Positions 16,584 to 25,909 of a stretch of DNA of 64,000 bases are shown here, one piece after another. The notes under the pieces were generated by a model. The model searched no databases. It was not told where the DNA came from and saw only the letters and a list, made by a program, of their open reading frames with translations. The position numbers and the translations under genes were made by a program. The stretch is from Microbacterium sp. CBA3102 (GTDB lineage: Bacteria; Actinomycetota; Actinomycetes; Actinomycetales; Microbacteriaceae), in contig NZ_CP042412.1 in the NCBI RefSeq assembly GCF_007954505.1, positions 62,001-126,000 of the forward strand, written 5' to 3'. How positions within the stretch are numbered: the first letter of the stretch is position 1; each line of letters starts with the position of its first letter.

Positions 16584-16627
16584 GTTGACGTAAATCAACG
16601 ATCGACGTATAGTTGACCCAGTTCAAC
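16584..16627 (+). promoter_or_regulatory. MFS/marR promoter with two MarR-type operators
   Basis: TTGACG (-35, 16585-16590) and TATAGT (-10, 16608-16613) are separated by an ideal 17 bp. Two palindromes of the same design, GTTGA-N6-TCAAC, sit at 16584-16599 (over the -35) and 16612-16627 (over the -10 end), 28 bp apart centre to centre. Binding by the co-transcribed MarR would block polymerase. Confidence 0.8.
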
Positions 16628-16686
16628 CATCTCGTGCGCGCCAGAGCCGTCGCCGCGTCCCCGTTCACGACAGCGAAAGGTCCCGC

Positions 16687-18408
16687 ATGACCACGGACTC
16701 CCCCGTCAAGATGACGCACCGGCAGGTGCTCGAAGCCCTCACCGGGCTCCTTCTGGGCATGTTCGTCTCGATGATCGCGACGACGGTGGTGTCCACCTCG
16801 ATGCCGGTCATCGTCCACGACCTCGGCGGAGACCAGGCCGCCTACACCTGGGTCATCACCGCAACGCTCCTCACCACGGCGATCTCCACACCGATCTGGG
16901 GCAAGCTCGCCGACCTGTTCAACCGCAAGCTGCTGATCCAGCTCGCCCTCGTCATCTTCGTGGCCGCGACGGCCGCCGCCGGCTTCGCGCAGGATACGAA
17001 CACGCTCATCGCGTTCCGCGCCATCCAGGGCATCGGCGGTGGCGGACTGGCCGCCCTCAGCCAGGTCATCATGGCCGACATCATCAGTCCGCGTGAGCGC
17101 GGCCGCTACATGGGCCTGTTCGGCGCCGTGATGGCCGTCGCGACCGTGGGCGGCCCCCTGCTCGGCGGGTGGATCACCGACGTCGCGAACTGGCGCTGGA
17201 ACTTCTTCGTCGCGCTCCCCTTCGCCGTCGCCGCCCTGATCATCCTGCAGAAGACGCTGCGCATCAGCACCGAGCGCACGCGCAAGGTCTCGATCGACTA
17301 CGTCGGCATCGTGCTGCTCTCGGCCGCCGTCTCGCTCATCCTCATCTGGATCACCAACGCAGGCTCGACCTTCGACTGGTGGGGCACCGAGACCGTGCTG
17401 ATGGTGGGCGCGGCGATCATCGCGACCATCGCGTTCATCATCGTCGAGCTCAAGGTGCGCGAGCCGCTCATCCCGCTCACGCTGTTCCGCGGCCGCACGT
17501 TCACCCTGTCGGTGCTGGCATCGATCTCCATCGGCGTCGCGATGTTCGGAACCTCGGTCTACCTCGCGCAGTACATGCAGCTGTCGCGCGGCGCCACCCC
17601 CACCGAGGCCGGACTGATGACGCTGCCGATGATGGCGGGCCTGCTGATCTCCTCGATGGTCGTCGGTCAGCTGGTGACCCGCTTCGGCAAGTGGAAGGGG
17701 TACCTGATCCTCGGCTCGGTGCTGCTGATCGCGGGCTCCGTGATGCTGTCGACGCTGCACTACGACACGAACTTCATCCTCGTCTCGATCTACATGTTCG
17801 TGATGGGCGCGGGCGTCGGCATGACGATGCAGAACCTCGTCCTCATCGTCCAGAACGTCGCGAAGCCGAGTGAGATGGGCGTCTCCAGCTCCGGAGTGAC
17901 GTTCTTCCGCAGCCTCGGGGGCACGATCGGCGTTTCGGTCATGGGCGCCGTGCTCGCGAACAGCCTCACCGGGCTGTTCTCCGACGGCAAGGAGCGCATC
18001 GGCGCGGCGATCGCGAAGCTCGGGGACAAGGGCGCCGAGGTCGCCGCACAGCTCTCGTCCGGCACTCTTCCCCAGGTCCGGCTCCTCCCCGAGCCCGTGC
18101 GCTCGATCATCGAGGACTTCTACGCGCAGGCCATCTCGCACGCGTTCCTGATCGGCATCCCGCTCGCGGTGATCAGCCTGATCGCGATCCTGTTCCTTCC
18201 GAACCGTCCGCTCACCACGATGACGACCTCCGAGCGCGCTCGGGCGGATGCCTCCGGGAAGCAGGCGTCCGACGGTTCCGTGGAGGATGCCGCAGACGTC
18301 GCGATCGCCGACGCGGAGGCGCTCTCCGGAGCATCCACCGGTTCCGTGACCGTGATCAGCCGATCCGGCGACGACCGCGGCGATACGGCATCCGATGCGG
18401 GCCGCTGA
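16687..18408 (+). CDS. DHA2-family (14-TM) MFS multidrug efflux pump
   Basis: A 573-residue EmrB/QacA-type drug/proton antiporter. It has motif A-like GKLADLFNRK between TM2 and TM3, motif C-like GAVMAVATVGGPLLGG in TM5, and a hydrophilic, acidic C-terminal tail of about 60 residues. It exports hydrophobic or cationic compounds. It is the first gene of a two-gene operon: the marR gene starts 14 bp before its stop. The upstream promoter carries two overlapping operators, a typical autoregulated drug-resistance arrangement. The inducing compound cannot be read from sequence. Confidence 0.93.
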   Translation: MTTDSPVKMTHRQVLEALTGLLLGMFVSMIATTVVSTSMPVIVHDLGGDQAAYTWVITATLLTTAISTPIWGKLADLFNRKLLIQLALVIFVAATAAAGFAQDTNTLIAFRAIQGIGGGGLAALSQVIMADIISPRERGRYMGLFGAVMAVATVGGPLLGGWITDVANWRWNFFVALPFAVAALIILQKTLRISTERTRKVSIDYVGIVLLSAAVSLILIWITNAGSTFDWWGTETVLMVGAAIIATIAFIIVELKVREPLIPLTLFRGRTFTLSVLASISIGVAMFGTSVYLAQYMQLSRGATPTEAGLMTLPMMAGLLISSMVVGQLVTRFGKWKGYLILGSVLLIAGSVMLSTLHYDTNFILVSIYMFVMGAGVGMTMQNLVLIVQNVAKPSEMGVSSSGVTFFRSLGGTIGVSVMGAVLANSLTGLFSDGKERIGAAIAKLGDKGAEVAAQLSSGTLPQVRLLPEPVRSIIEDFYAQAISHAFLIGIPLAVISLIAILFLPNRPLTTMTTSERARADASGKQASDGSVEDAADVAIADAEALSGASTGSVTVISRSGDDRGDTASDAGR

Positions 18409-18883
18409 CGACGTGCTCGACACTCCGGAGGCGCGGGCCGAGGCGGTCCGCGCCCTCGAAGCGGAGTTCGGCGAACTGATCACGCACTTCCGTCGTGTGA
18501 TCACCGAGAACGCCAACCGGGTGAGCCCCGGGATGCTGCCCGGGGCCTACAAGGTCTTCACCACGATCGCGCGCTGCGAGAAGGTGACGGTGTCGACCCT
18601 GTCCGAGCGGATGCTGATCGACAAGGGGCAGGTCAGCCGGACGGTGCGGGAACTGGAGGAGCTCGGCCTGATCGAGCGCTCGGCGGATCCCACCGACGGC
18701 CGCTCGTTCCTGCTGCAGCTGACGGCGACGGGTGCACAGCGCCTCGCTGCCGCCCGGCTTCCGCAGGAGGGCCGGTTGCTCGAGACGCTCGCGGAGTGGA
18801 GCCTCGCCGACATCGGGAGCCTCACCCGGCTGCTGCACGCCCTGGCCTCCGGGGCGGCTCCGGACGAGAAGCCGTCTGCGTGA
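18395..18883 (+). CDS. MarR-family transcriptional regulator
   Basis: A 162-residue winged-helix protein. The DNA-recognition region is TVSTLSERMLIDKGQVSRTVRELEELG at about residues 63-90, split by the usual turn, followed by the wing DPTDGRSFLL. The flanking helices would form the dimer interface. It overlaps the efflux gene by 14 bp, so it is co-translated and should repress the promoter at 16584-16627. Its last 62 bp overlap, tail to tail, the 3' end of the lysG-like gene on the other strand. Confidence 0.92.
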   Translation: MRAADDVLDTPEARAEAVRALEAEFGELITHFRRVITENANRVSPGMLPGAYKVFTTIARCEKVTVSTLSERMLIDKGQVSRTVRELEELGLIERSADPTDGRSFLLQLTATGAQRLAAARLPQEGRLLETLAEWSLADIGSLTRLLHALASGAAPDEKPSA

Positions 18884-19766
18884 CCCCGGTGCCGCCGAGC
18901 ACACGGCGGGCCTCGGCGGCGACCTCCCCGGCGATGGTGTCGAGCAGTTCCGAGCGCAGGTTCCACTGCTGCCAGTAGAGCTCCACGCGCAGGGTCGGCC
19001 CGCCCAGCGGAACCAGGCCCGGTCGCTCTTGGAGCAGCGGGACCATTCCCCAGCCGAGGCCCAGACCGACCGCGAGCGCGTAGTCGTTCGAGGCGGGGAC
19101 GTAGTGCCGTGGCACGCCTTCCTGCCCGACCGACATCGCACGCAGCCACTCGTGCTGCAACGTGTCTCGACGGTCGAAGTCCACGAAGGGGGCCGACCCC
19201 AACGCCTCCGTCGTGACCCCCTCGGGGAACCAACGCGCCGCGAACCCCGGCTCCGCCATCGCCCGGTATTCGAGCACCCCGAGCGGCGACACCGAGCACC
19301 CGGCGACGGGAGCCGCCTCGCTGGTGACCGCAGCCATCACGGTGCCCGACTCCAGCAATCTGGCGGTGAAGTTCTGATCATCACGATGCAGATCGAAGTC
19401 GATGTCGTGCCCGGCGGACAGACGCGCGAGCGGAGCGAGGAACCACGTCGCCATCGAGTCGGCGTTCACGGCCAGCGGGATGCTGATGCGACGCGTCCCG
19501 CCGGCCTCGTCGATGCCCACGCCGAGCAGAGCATCGTGTTCGAGCAGGGCGACCTGTCGCGCCAGCCGCACGACCGCTTCCCCCGCCTCCGTCACCCGCG
19601 CGGGCTTGGCGCGCACGAGCAGGATGCGGCCGAGCTGCTGCTCGAGCATCTTCAGCCGCTGACTCACCGCGGACGGCGTGATCCGCAGACGCCTCGATGC
19701 GGCGTCCAACGTCCCCTCATCGACGATCGCGGCAAGGGTGGTGGCCAATTCCGGGTCGATCCTCAC
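18822..19766 (-). CDS. lysG: LysR-family regulator LysG/ArgP
   Basis: A 314-residue LysR-type regulator. The N-terminal helix-turn-helix shows GTLDAASRRLRITPSAVSQR and the dimerisation helix follows. The C-terminal effector domain holds segments typical of LysG/ArgP, which sense lysine/arginine. It is divergent from lysE, the classical pairing in which LysG activates the exporter when basic amino acids accumulate. I chose the GTG at 19766, giving the family N-terminus (M)RIDPELATTLAAIV. The longer ATG at 19817 would put the dyad at 19780-19798 inside the gene. No Shine-Dalgarno is visible before the GTG, so the transcript may be leaderless. Confidence 0.88.
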   Translation of the reverse strand: MRIDPELATTLAAIVDEGTLDAASRRLRITPSAVSQRLKMLEQQLGRILLVRAKPARVTEAGEAVVRLARQVALLEHDALLGVGIDEAGGTRRISIPLAVNADSMATWFLAPLARLSAGHDIDFDLHRDDQNFTARLLESGTVMAAVTSEAAPVAGCSVSPLGVLEYRAMAEPGFAARWFPEGVTTEALGSAPFVDFDRRDTLQHEWLRAMSVGQEGVPRHYVPASNDYALAVGLGLGWGMVPLLQERPGLVPLGGPTLRVELYWQQWNLRSELLDTIAGEVAAEARRVLGGTGVTQTASRPEPPRRPGRAAAG

Positions 19767-19779
19767 ATTAGGGATACTA

Positions 19780-19798
19780 ATGGTTCTGAAGAAACCAT
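19780..19798. promoter_or_regulatory. Candidate LysG-binding dyad in the lysG-lysE interval
   Basis: ATGGTT-N7-AACCAT, 14 bp upstream of the lysG start and 38 bp upstream of lysE. Length and position fit a LysR-type regulatory site. Confidence 0.6.
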
Positions 19799-19836
19799 CG
19801 CTTCCTCTCATGTCCAACGGTTCCTAGGCTGAACCC

Positions 19837-20499
19837 GTGCTCACCGTCCTCGCCGGGCTCGGACTCGGACTCTCTCTCATCGTCGCCATCGGCGCGCAGA
19901 ACGTCTTCGTGCTGCGTCAAGGGATCCGCCGGGAGCACGTGCTCGCCGTCGTGATCATCTGCGCCGCCTCCGACGCCGCCCTGATCGCCGCCGGGGTGGC
20001 GGGGCTGGGCTTCGTCCTCTCGGCGGCCCCGTGGCTCGTGGTCGTGGCCCGGTGGGCGGGCGCACTGTTCCTGCTGACCTACGGCGTCCTCGCCGCACGT
20101 CGTGCGTGGCGCGGCGGGGAGGAGCTCCGGGTGGACGAGACGGAAGCCGTGGATCCGAGCGCGCCGCTCCCCCACAGCGCGACGTCGACACTCGTCCGCC
20201 CCCGACTGGCACCGGTCATCCTGACGACCCTCGCGCTCACGTGGCTCAATCCGCACGTGTACCTCGATACGGTTCTGATGCTGGGATCGATCGCGGCCAC
20301 GCACGGCGACGACCGCTGGCTGTTCGCCGGCGGAGCGATCGCCGCGAGCATCCTGTGGTTCACCGCGCTCGGCTTCGGCGCGCGCTATCTGGGGCGCTGG
20401 CTGCGCACCCCGCTCTCCTGGCGCATCCTCGATGCCGTGATCGCCGTGGTGATGATCACGATCGCGGTCAGCCTCGTGCTTCCGGTGCTTCGAGGCTGA
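19837..20499 (+). CDS. lysE: L-lysine/L-arginine exporter, LysE family
   Basis: A 220-residue membrane protein with the LysE pattern: IVAIGAQNVFVLRQGI at the start, then a variable acidic loop at about 95-120, then TLALTWLNPHVYLDT, the conserved Asn-Pro segment. Five or six helices are predicted. It exports basic amino acids and prevents their toxic build-up during peptide catabolism. Start is GTG at 19837. Divergent from lysG and convergent, without a terminator, to the small DUF1801 gene six bases downstream. Confidence 0.94.
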   Translation: MLTVLAGLGLGLSLIVAIGAQNVFVLRQGIRREHVLAVVIICAASDAALIAAGVAGLGFVLSAAPWLVVVARWAGALFLLTYGVLAARRAWRGGEELRVDETEAVDPSAPLPHSATSTLVRPRLAPVILTTLALTWLNPHVYLDTVLMLGSIAATHGDDRWLFAGGAIAASILWFTALGFGARYLGRWLRTPLSWRILDAVIAVVMITIAVSLVLPVLRG

Positions 20500-20505
20500 C
20501 GGCGT

Positions 20506-20862
20506 TCACGCTCCGTCGATCTGTGCGAGCCGCGCCCGCACGAGGCTCTCGAGCACCGCGGTCGGGATCGGATGCTCGGGCTGGAATCGGATGGTGCCCT
20601 TGTCGACGCTGATCCCGGGACCGCCCTCGAGCAGGCCCGCGACCGCCGCGACCGCGTCCGGGCTGAACGGGTAAATGCCGATGTGCTTCTTGGCGCGCAT
20701 CACCGAGAGGAGTGCCTTGCCGCGGTGCACGAGTGCCGGCATGCCGTATCCCTTGCCCTGTTCCGCATCCGGAACCTCCCGGCGGGCGACCGCGTAGACC
20801 CGGTCGATCGCCTCACGATCCGCGGGGTCGAGTTCAGCGAGGTAGTCGTCGATGGTGCCCAT
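20506..20862 (-). CDS. DUF1801 / YdhG-like small protein
   Basis: A 118-residue soluble protein of the DUF1801 family (structurally the YdhG/frataxin-related 'iron chaperone' group). Diagnostic segments are DDYLAEL near the N-terminus, GKGYGMPAL, KKHIGIYPFSPDAV and GTIRFQPEHPIP. The iron-chaperone label in databases rests on distant similarity, so function is open. The ATG at 20862 follows AAGG at nine bases; a GTG one codon earlier is less likely. It lies between lysE (convergent) and the amino acid ABC operon, apparently as its own unit. Confidence 0.85.
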   Translation of the reverse strand: MGTIDDYLAELDPADREAIDRVYAVARREVPDAEQGKGYGMPALVHRGKALLSVMRAKKHIGIYPFSPDAVAAVAGLLEGGPGISVDKGTIRFQPEHPIPTAVLESLVRARLAQIDGA

Positions 20863-20901
20863 CACGTCATCCTTCCAGCCGTCGCCCGCGACCGCGAGTG
20901 G

Positions 20902-21705
20902 TCAGGCGCCGTCGAGCGGGCGGAGGATGCGCGTGAGGAAACGCTGCGTGCGCTCGTGCTTCGGCGCGCGGAAGAGCTCGGCAGGAGGCCCCTGTTCGAC
21001 GACCACCCCGCCGTCCATGAACAGCACATGATCCGCGGCCTCGCGGGCGAAGCTCAGCTCGTGGGTCACGACCGCCATCGTCCAGTTCTCGTCCGCGAGC
21101 TCCTTGATGACCAGGAGCACCTCGCCCACCAGTTCCGGGTCGAGCGCGCTGGTCGGCTCGTCGAACAGCAGCAGGTCGGGCTTGAGGGCGAGGGCACGCA
21201 CGATGCCCACCCGTTGCTGCTGCCCACCCGAGAGCTGATGCGGACGCGCATCGGCCTTGTCGCTCAGCCCCACCCTGTCGAGCAGCACGAGCGCCTCGGC
21301 GACGACCTCGGCCTTCGGGCGCCCCTGCACCCGCCACGGCCCCTCGATGACGTTCTCGAGCACGGTGAGATGCGGGAAGAGGTTGTGATGCTGGAACACC
21401 ATCGCGGAGCGGTCCCGGAGCGCGAGCCGCTTGCGTTTCTGCTCCCGCGGCGATGGCTTCGCCGACGGGGCGAAGTCGAGGTCGGGGCCACCCGCGACCA
21501 CGATCGTGCCGGCATCCGGGGTCTCGAGTCCGTTGAGCGCTCGCAGGACGGTGGTCTTGCCGGAACCGCTGGGGCCGATGAGCACGACGACCTCGCCGCG
21601 GTGCAACGTCAGATCGATGCCCCGCAGCACCTCATTGTCACCGAAGCTCTTGCGGAGACCGCGGGCGGTGAGAAGGGCGTCGGTGGTGTTCTCAGTGGGC
21701 GACAC
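20902..21705 (-). CDS. Polar amino acid ABC transporter ATPase
   Basis: A 267-residue ATPase with Walker [10 protein letters not shown]-loop [12 protein letters not shown], signature LSGGQQQR, Walker [15 protein letters not shown] and switch His in VVTHE. The [16 protein letters not shown] pattern is that of GlnQ/TcyC/ArtP-type importers. An insertion (about residues 74-92, [19 protein letters not shown]) before the Q-loop is also seen in some cystine/glutamate transporters. I placed the start at GTG 21705, ten bases after AGGAGG; a TTG at 21714 is only one base from it. It overlaps the permease stop by 14 bp. Last gene of a binding protein-permease-ATPase operon. Confidence 0.93.
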   Translation of the reverse strand: MSPTENTTDALLTARGLRKSFGDNEVLRGIDLTLHRGEVVVLIGPSGSGKTTVLRALNGLETPDAGTIVVAGGPDLDFAPSAKPSPREQKRKRLALRDRSAMVFQHHNLFPHLTVLENVIEGPWRVQGRPKAEVVAEALVLLDRVGLSDKADARPHQLSGGQQQRVGIVRALALKPDLLLFDEPTSALDPELVGEVLLVIKELADENWTMAVVTHELSFAREAADHVLFMDGGVVVEQGPPAELFRAPKHERTQRFLTRILRPLDGA

Positions 21706-22357
21706 GGCTGTCAAGCCTCCTCTCGAGGGCGCTCTGTCCGAAGGAGAGCACCAGGCAGAACACCCAGTAGACCAGCGCGGCCGCGAGGTACACCACCATG
21801 AACTCGAGGGTCGTCGCGGCGATCTGCTGCGCCACCTTGAACAGTTCCGTGACCAGGATCAGCGAGGTGAGAGAGGTGTCCTTGACGAGGGAGATGAAGG
21901 TGTTCGACAGCGGCGGCACCGACACCCGCGCCGCCTGGGGCAGGATGATGCGCGTGAGCGTCCGCGTGCGATTCATGCCGACCGTGTAGGCGGCCTCCCA
22001 CTGCCCCTTCGGGACGGAGAGGATCGCCGCACGCACGACCTCGGCACCGTAGCCGCCGACGTTGAGCGACAGTGCGATGATCGCGCTCGGCCACGGGTCC
22101 AGCGTGATCCCTACCGACGGCATGCCGTAGAAGATCACGAACAGCTGCACGAGCATGGGCGTGCCCCGGATCACGGAGATGTAGAAGCGCGCGACCCCCG
22201 CGACCACCGGATTCACCGAGATCCGCATCAAAGCGACACCGACCGCGATCGCGAGTCCCAGCGCGAACGACAGCAACGCGAGCGGCACCGTCGCCGTCAG
22301 ACCCGCCCAGGCGATCGGCCCGAGCGCATCGAGGAACAGCTGCCAGGGACTCTCCAT
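21692..22357 (-). CDS. Polar amino acid ABC transporter permease
   Basis: A 221-residue HisM/TcyB-type permease with about five helices. The cytoplasmic coupling loop shows [20 protein letters not shown] (about 105-124), and [21 protein letters not shown] near residue 60 contains the family's RGTP motif. It starts 3 bp after the binding-protein stop and overlaps the ATPase gene, so all three are one operon. Probably acts as a homodimer since no second permease gene is present. Confidence 0.93.
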   Translation of the reverse strand: MESPWQLFLDALGPIAWAGLTATVPLALLSFALGLAIAVGVALMRISVNPVVAGVARFYISVIRGTPMLVQLFVIFYGMPSVGITLDPWPSAIIALSLNVGGYGAEVVRAAILSVPKGQWEAAYTVGMNRTRTLTRIILPQAARVSVPPLSNTFISLVKDTSLTSLILVTELFKVAQQIAATTLEFMVVYLAAALVYWVFCLVLSFGQSALERRLDSRVAH

Positions 22358-22360
22358 CGG

Positions 22361-23182
22361 CTATTTCGTGACGTCTTCGCCGAAGTACTTGTCGCTGATC
22401 TCGGCCAGGGTGCCGTCGGCGCGGAGCTCCTCGAGCGCGCCGTCGACGGCCTCGACCAGCGCGTCCTTGTCCTTGGTGAAGACGAAGGCCTGGGTGCCGG
22501 CCTCGTCCGTCTCGGCCGCGATCTTCAGCCCGGTGGGGCTGTTGGTGGTCTCGTAGTCGAGGAAGGTCAGCTTGTCGTTGACCGTCGCATCCACACGCCC
22601 TTGGCGCAGCAGCTCGACGGCTTGGGCCCAGCCCTCGACCGCTTCGACCTTGGCCCCCGAATCCGTGGCCAGCTCATACCAGTTGCTCGTGAGCGACTGC
22701 GCGGTGGACTTGCCGTCGAGGTCAGCGAAGGACGAGATCGAGTCGTCGTCGTCCGCCACCACGATGACGCCGGGTGAGACCGTGTACGGGGTGCTGAAGA
22801 GGTACTTCGCCTCGCGCTCGTCGTTGACCGACACCTGGTTCGCGATGACGTCGAACCGTCCCGCATCCAGCCCGGCGAAGATCGCATCCCACTGCGTCTC
22901 CTGGAACTTCACCTCGAGGCCCAGCTTGTCGGCGACGGCCTGGATGATCTCCACGTCGAAGCCCGTGAGGTCTCCCGCGCCGCCGTCGTCGTGGAAGCTG
23001 AAGGGACGATAGGTGCCTTCGGTCGCGACCGTGAGCGTGCCCTCCTGCACCAGCCCGAAGTCGGCGTTCGCGGATCCGTCTCCGCCGCCCGGAGTACTCG
23101 CGGGAGTGCTCGACCCGCTGCAGGCGGTGAGCACCGCGGCAGCGGCGACGAGTGCGGTGACGGCGATGAGACGACGGGACAT
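22361..23182 (-). CDS. Amino acid-binding lipoprotein (cystine/glutamine type)
   Basis: A 273-residue family 3 solute-binding protein. Lipobox LTAC puts the lipidated cysteine at residue 21, followed by a Gly/Ser/Pro-rich linker. The mature domain shows GTLTVATEGTYRPFSFHD, GFDVEIIQAVADKLGL and QWDAIFAGLDAGRFDVIANQ, the standard ligand-pocket strands, and ends KYFGEDVTK. Cystine is the likeliest ligand given the FDVI-NQV and the ATPase type, but glutamate or glutamine cannot be ruled out. AGGAGG lies six bases before the ATG. Confidence 0.92.
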   Translation of the reverse strand: MSRRLIAVTALVAAAAVLTACSGSSTPASTPGGGDGSANADFGLVQEGTLTVATEGTYRPFSFHDDGGAGDLTGFDVEIIQAVADKLGLEVKFQETQWDAIFAGLDAGRFDVIANQVSVNDEREAKYLFSTPYTVSPGVIVVADDDDSISSFADLDGKSTAQSLTSNWYELATDSGAKVEAVEGWAQAVELLRQGRVDATVNDKLTFLDYETTNSPTGLKIAAETDEAGTQAFVFTKDKDALVEAVDGALEELRADGTLAEISDKYFGEDVTK

Positions 23183-23323
23183 GGACCCTCCTGGGGTGTG
23201 AAGCGCGGTGCGAGTTTACGTGACCGGCGCGGGAACTTCCTCACAGTACGCGGGGGCCGCCGGTTTCCCTCATCCGATGACGTTTCGTTTCACCGCGCAC
23301 GCGGAGCCCGGGTGCAGGGACGC

Positions 23324-23356
23324 GAAAACGCCCCCGGGCGAACCCGAGGGCGTTCT
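23324..23356 (-). terminator. Terminator of the rplK-rplA operon
   Basis: GAAAACGCCC(C)CGGG / CCCGAGGGCGTTCTC hairpin with a CGAA loop, 14 bp past the rplA stop. The rest of 23183-23369 shows no gene. Confidence 0.8.
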
Positions 23357-23369
23357 CTGCGAGTCAGAC

Positions 23370-24059
23370 TCAGATGGCGTTGACGTCCAGCGGGATGCCG
23401 GGGCCGAACGTGGTCGACACGGCGCCCTTCTGGATGTAACGGCCCTTCGAGCTCGACGGCTTGAGGCGGACGATCTCCTCGAGCGCTGCGCCGATGTTCT
23501 CGCCCAGCTGCTCTGCGGTGAAGGAGGCCTTGCCGACGACGAAGTGCACGTTGGCGTGCTTGTCGACGCGGAACTCGATCTTTCCGCCCTTGATCTCCTC
23601 GACGGCCTTGGCCGGGTTCGGGGTCACGGTGCCGGTCTTCGGGTTCGGCATCAGACCGCGCGGTCCGAGCACCTTTCCGAGACGACCGACCTGGCCCATG
23701 AGCTCCGGGGTGGAGACCGCGGCGTCGAAGTTGGTCCAGCCGTCGGCGACCTTCTGGATGAGCTCGGCGCCGCCGACCTCATCTGCACCTGCGGCGATCG
23801 CTGCCTCGGCCGCGGGGCCGGTGGCGAAGACGATGACGCGGGCGGTCTTACCGGTGCCGTGGGGCAGGATGACGGTGCCGCGCACCATCTGGTCCGCCTT
23901 GCGGGGGTCGACAGCGAGCTTCAGCGCGACCTCGACGGTCGAGTCGAACTTCGACGAGCCGGTCTCCTTCGCGAGGGCGACGGCCTCGGCCGGGGTGTAG
24001 AAACGGTCTGCCTCGATCTTCTCGGCGGCAGCCTTGTAAGCCTTGGACTTGGTAGCCAT
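23370..24059 (-). CDS. rplA: 50S ribosomal protein L1
   Basis: A 229-residue protein of the L1 stalk that binds 23S rRNA and, in many bacteria, its own rplKA message. Diagnostic segments are [32 protein letters not shown] (inside the L1 signature) and [13 protein letters not shown]. The ATG at 24059 (MATKSKAYK) follows GAGGAG; upstream in-frame codons overlap rplK. Co-transcribed with rplK, 11 bp apart. Confidence 0.98.
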   Translation of the reverse strand: MATKSKAYKAAAEKIEADRFYTPAEAVALAKETGSSKFDSTVEVALKLAVDPRKADQMVRGTVILPHGTGKTARVIVFATGPAAEAAIAAGADEVGGAELIQKVADGWTNFDAAVSTPELMGQVGRLGKVLGPRGLMPNPKTGTVTPNPAKAVEEIKGGKIEFRVDKHANVHFVVGKASFTAEQLGENIGAALEEIVRLKPSSSKGRYIQKGAVSTTFGPGIPLDVNAI

Positions 24060-24070
24060 GATTATTCTCC

Positions 24071-24502
24071 TCAGCCCTCGACCGTGATGCCCATGGAACG
24101 GGCGGTGCCGGCGATGATCGAGATAGCAGCCTCGACGTCGTTCGCGTTCAGGTCGGCCTGCTTGGTCTCTGCGATCTGACGGACCTGGTCCTTGGTGATC
24201 TTCGCGACCTTGACGGTGTGCGGGGTCGAAGAGCCCTTCGCGACGCCTGCGGCCTTCTTGATGAGCTCCGCGGCGGGCGGGGTCTTCAGGATGAACGTGA
24301 AGCTGCGGTCCTCGTAGACGGTGATCTCGACGGGGATGACGTTGCCGCGCTGCGACTCGGTCGCGGCGTTGTACGCCTTGCAGAACTCCATGATGTTGAC
24401 GCCATGCTGACCGAGCGCGGGGCCGATCGGCGGCGCCGGGTTGGCTGCACCGGCGTTGATCTGAAGCTTGATCAGGCCGGTCACCTTCTTCTTCGGTGCC
24501 AT
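24071..24502 (-). CDS. rplK: 50S ribosomal protein L11
   Basis: A 143-residue protein of the GTPase-associated centre. The N-terminal domain has [20 protein letters not shown], including the prolines of the thiostrepton region, and the C-terminal RNA-binding domain has [23 protein letters not shown]. The ATG at 24502 (MAPKKKVTG) with AGGAAAG upstream is the family start; the frame continues upstream without plausible coding. A TAGAAT -10 box lies at 24614-24619 (minus strand), giving a leader of about 100 bases. Confidence 0.98.
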
Positions 24503-24707
24503 TCTCTTTCCTTTCATCGAATCGGATACCGGAGCATCCGCTTCTCCCACAGATCCGGCGTTTCCGAACCGTGGTCGTCTCTGCGCACGCCGAAGCGGCA
24601 CACAAACCACACAATTCTACCTCATCCCCCGCCCCCTCCCGTCCCCGTCCCGCCCGTCCCGTCCGTCCCCGCCCCGCCCCCGTCCCGGGATCGCCCCCGG
24701 ATCGCCG

Positions 24708-24767
24708 GTTGCGGGATCAAAAACGTTCCTCGCGGAGGGTTCCCGGGCGCGTTTTTGATCCCGCAAC
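24708..24767. repeat. Dispersed palindromic repeat, GCGGGATCAAAAACG family, copy B
   Basis: The most perfect copy: 18-bp arms GTTGCGGGATCAAAAACG (24708-24725) and complement (24750-24767) around a 24-base loop. It lies in the 330-bp gap between nusG and rplK. The rest of that gap is a C-rich low-complexity tract (about 24620-24700), the nusG terminator and the rplK promoter. Confidence 0.8.
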
Positions 24768-24780
24768 GGACGGGGGGACG

Positions 24781-24817
24781 CGAGAACGGCCGCCCCGGAA
24801 GGGGACGGCCGTTCTCG
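24781..24817 (-). terminator. Terminator of secE-nusG
   Basis: CGAGAACGGCCG (24781-24792) pairs with 24806-24817, and the inner CCCC-GGAA-GGGG extends the stem under a tetraloop. It lies 16 bp past the nusG stop. Confidence 0.85.
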
Positions 24818-24832
24818 TGAAGGATGTGTGCG

Positions 24833-25867
24833 TCAGACCATCTTGGTGACCTGGTCGAACGACAGCTCGACCGGGGTCTCGCGCTCGAAGAGGGAGACGA
24901 GGACCGTGAGCTTGCCGCTCTCGGGCTTGATCTCGCTGATCGAACCGGGAAGCCCCGCGAACGAGCCTTCCTTGATCGTGATGGTCTCGCCGACCTCGAA
25001 GTCGACCTCGGCGGGGAGCGGACGAGCGACGGCGACGCCGCCCTTCGACGCGATGTTCTTGGCCGTGGGGACGTCCTTGACCTCGACGAGCGACTTCAGC
25101 ATGTTGAAGGCCTCTTCGAAGCGCAGCGGCGTCGGGTTGTGAGCGTTGCCCACGAAGCCGGTGACACCCGGGGTGTGACGCACGACCGACCAGGTGTCTT
25201 CCGTGAGCTCCATGCGCACCAGCACGTAGCCGGGGATGCGCACGCGGGTGACCATCTTGCGCTGGCCGTTCTTGATCTCGACCACGTCTTCCATCGGGAC
25301 CTCGACCTGGTAGATCTCGTCCTCGACCTCGAGCGTCGACTTGCGCTGCTCGATGTTCGCCTTCACCTTGCGCTCGAAACCGGCGTAGGAGTGGATGACG
25401 TACCACTTGCCGGGGAGCATGCGCAGGTCCATACGGAAGGCCTCGTACGGGTCTTCTTCCGCACCCTCGTCCGCCGCGGAGTCCTCGTCGCTCTGGACTT
25501 CATCGGCACCGACCTCGGGACCGTCGTAGGGGGTGACCTCTTCGGCCGCAGCCGCGTCGTGGTCGGCGGCCTCTTCGGCCACAGATTCGTTGAGGACCTC
25601 AGCGGCAGCCTCAGACTCTGCCGCTTCGTCCAGGTTGAGAGCGTCGTTCACGATCGCGTCCGCCTCCGGGTCGTCGATGTCGATGTCGATGTCTTCCGTG
25701 CCGTCTTCTTCGCCGTCTTCGCCTTCGACGTGGACCGCGACGTGCTCGGCCGAGGTGACCGAGAGCTCCTCCGCGGCGAGGACGTTGCCCTCCTGGGCCT
25801 CGTCCTCCTCGCTGGACTGCTCTGCGGCGGTCGCCCAGTCGGCGTCGTCGGAATATCGTTCAGACAC
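24833..25867 (-). CDS. nusG: Transcription termination/antitermination factor NusG
   Basis: A 344-residue protein, nearly twice the 180 of Escherichia coli NusG. Residues about 1-150 form a very acidic Ala/Glu/Asp-rich, low-complexity extension common in actinobacteria. The NGN domain begins at [19 protein letters not shown] and has [15 protein letters not shown] and [12 protein letters not shown]. The KOW domain follows ([19 protein letters not shown]). It binds RNA polymerase and couples it with Rho or the ribosome. The GTG at 25867 (MSERYSDD) starts 42 bp after secE. Confidence 0.97.
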   Translation of the reverse strand: MSERYSDDADWATAAEQSSEEDEAQEGNVLAAEELSVTSAEHVAVHVEGEDGEEDGTEDIDIDIDDPEADAIVNDALNLDEAAESEAAAEVLNESVAEEAADHDAAAAEEVTPYDGPEVGADEVQSDEDSAADEGAEEDPYEAFRMDLRMLPGKWYVIHSYAGFERKVKANIEQRKSTLEVEDEIYQVEVPMEDVVEIKNGQRKMVTRVRIPGYVLVRMELTEDTWSVVRHTPGVTGFVGNAHNPTPLRFEEAFNMLKSLVEVKDVPTAKNIASKGGVAVARPLPAEVDFEVGETITIKEGSFAGLPGSISEIKPESGKLTVLVSLFERETPVELSFDQVTKMV

Positions 25868-25909
25868 GTTGCTTCTTCTCCATAGCTGCGGCGTGAGCCG
25901 CGGGGGTCA

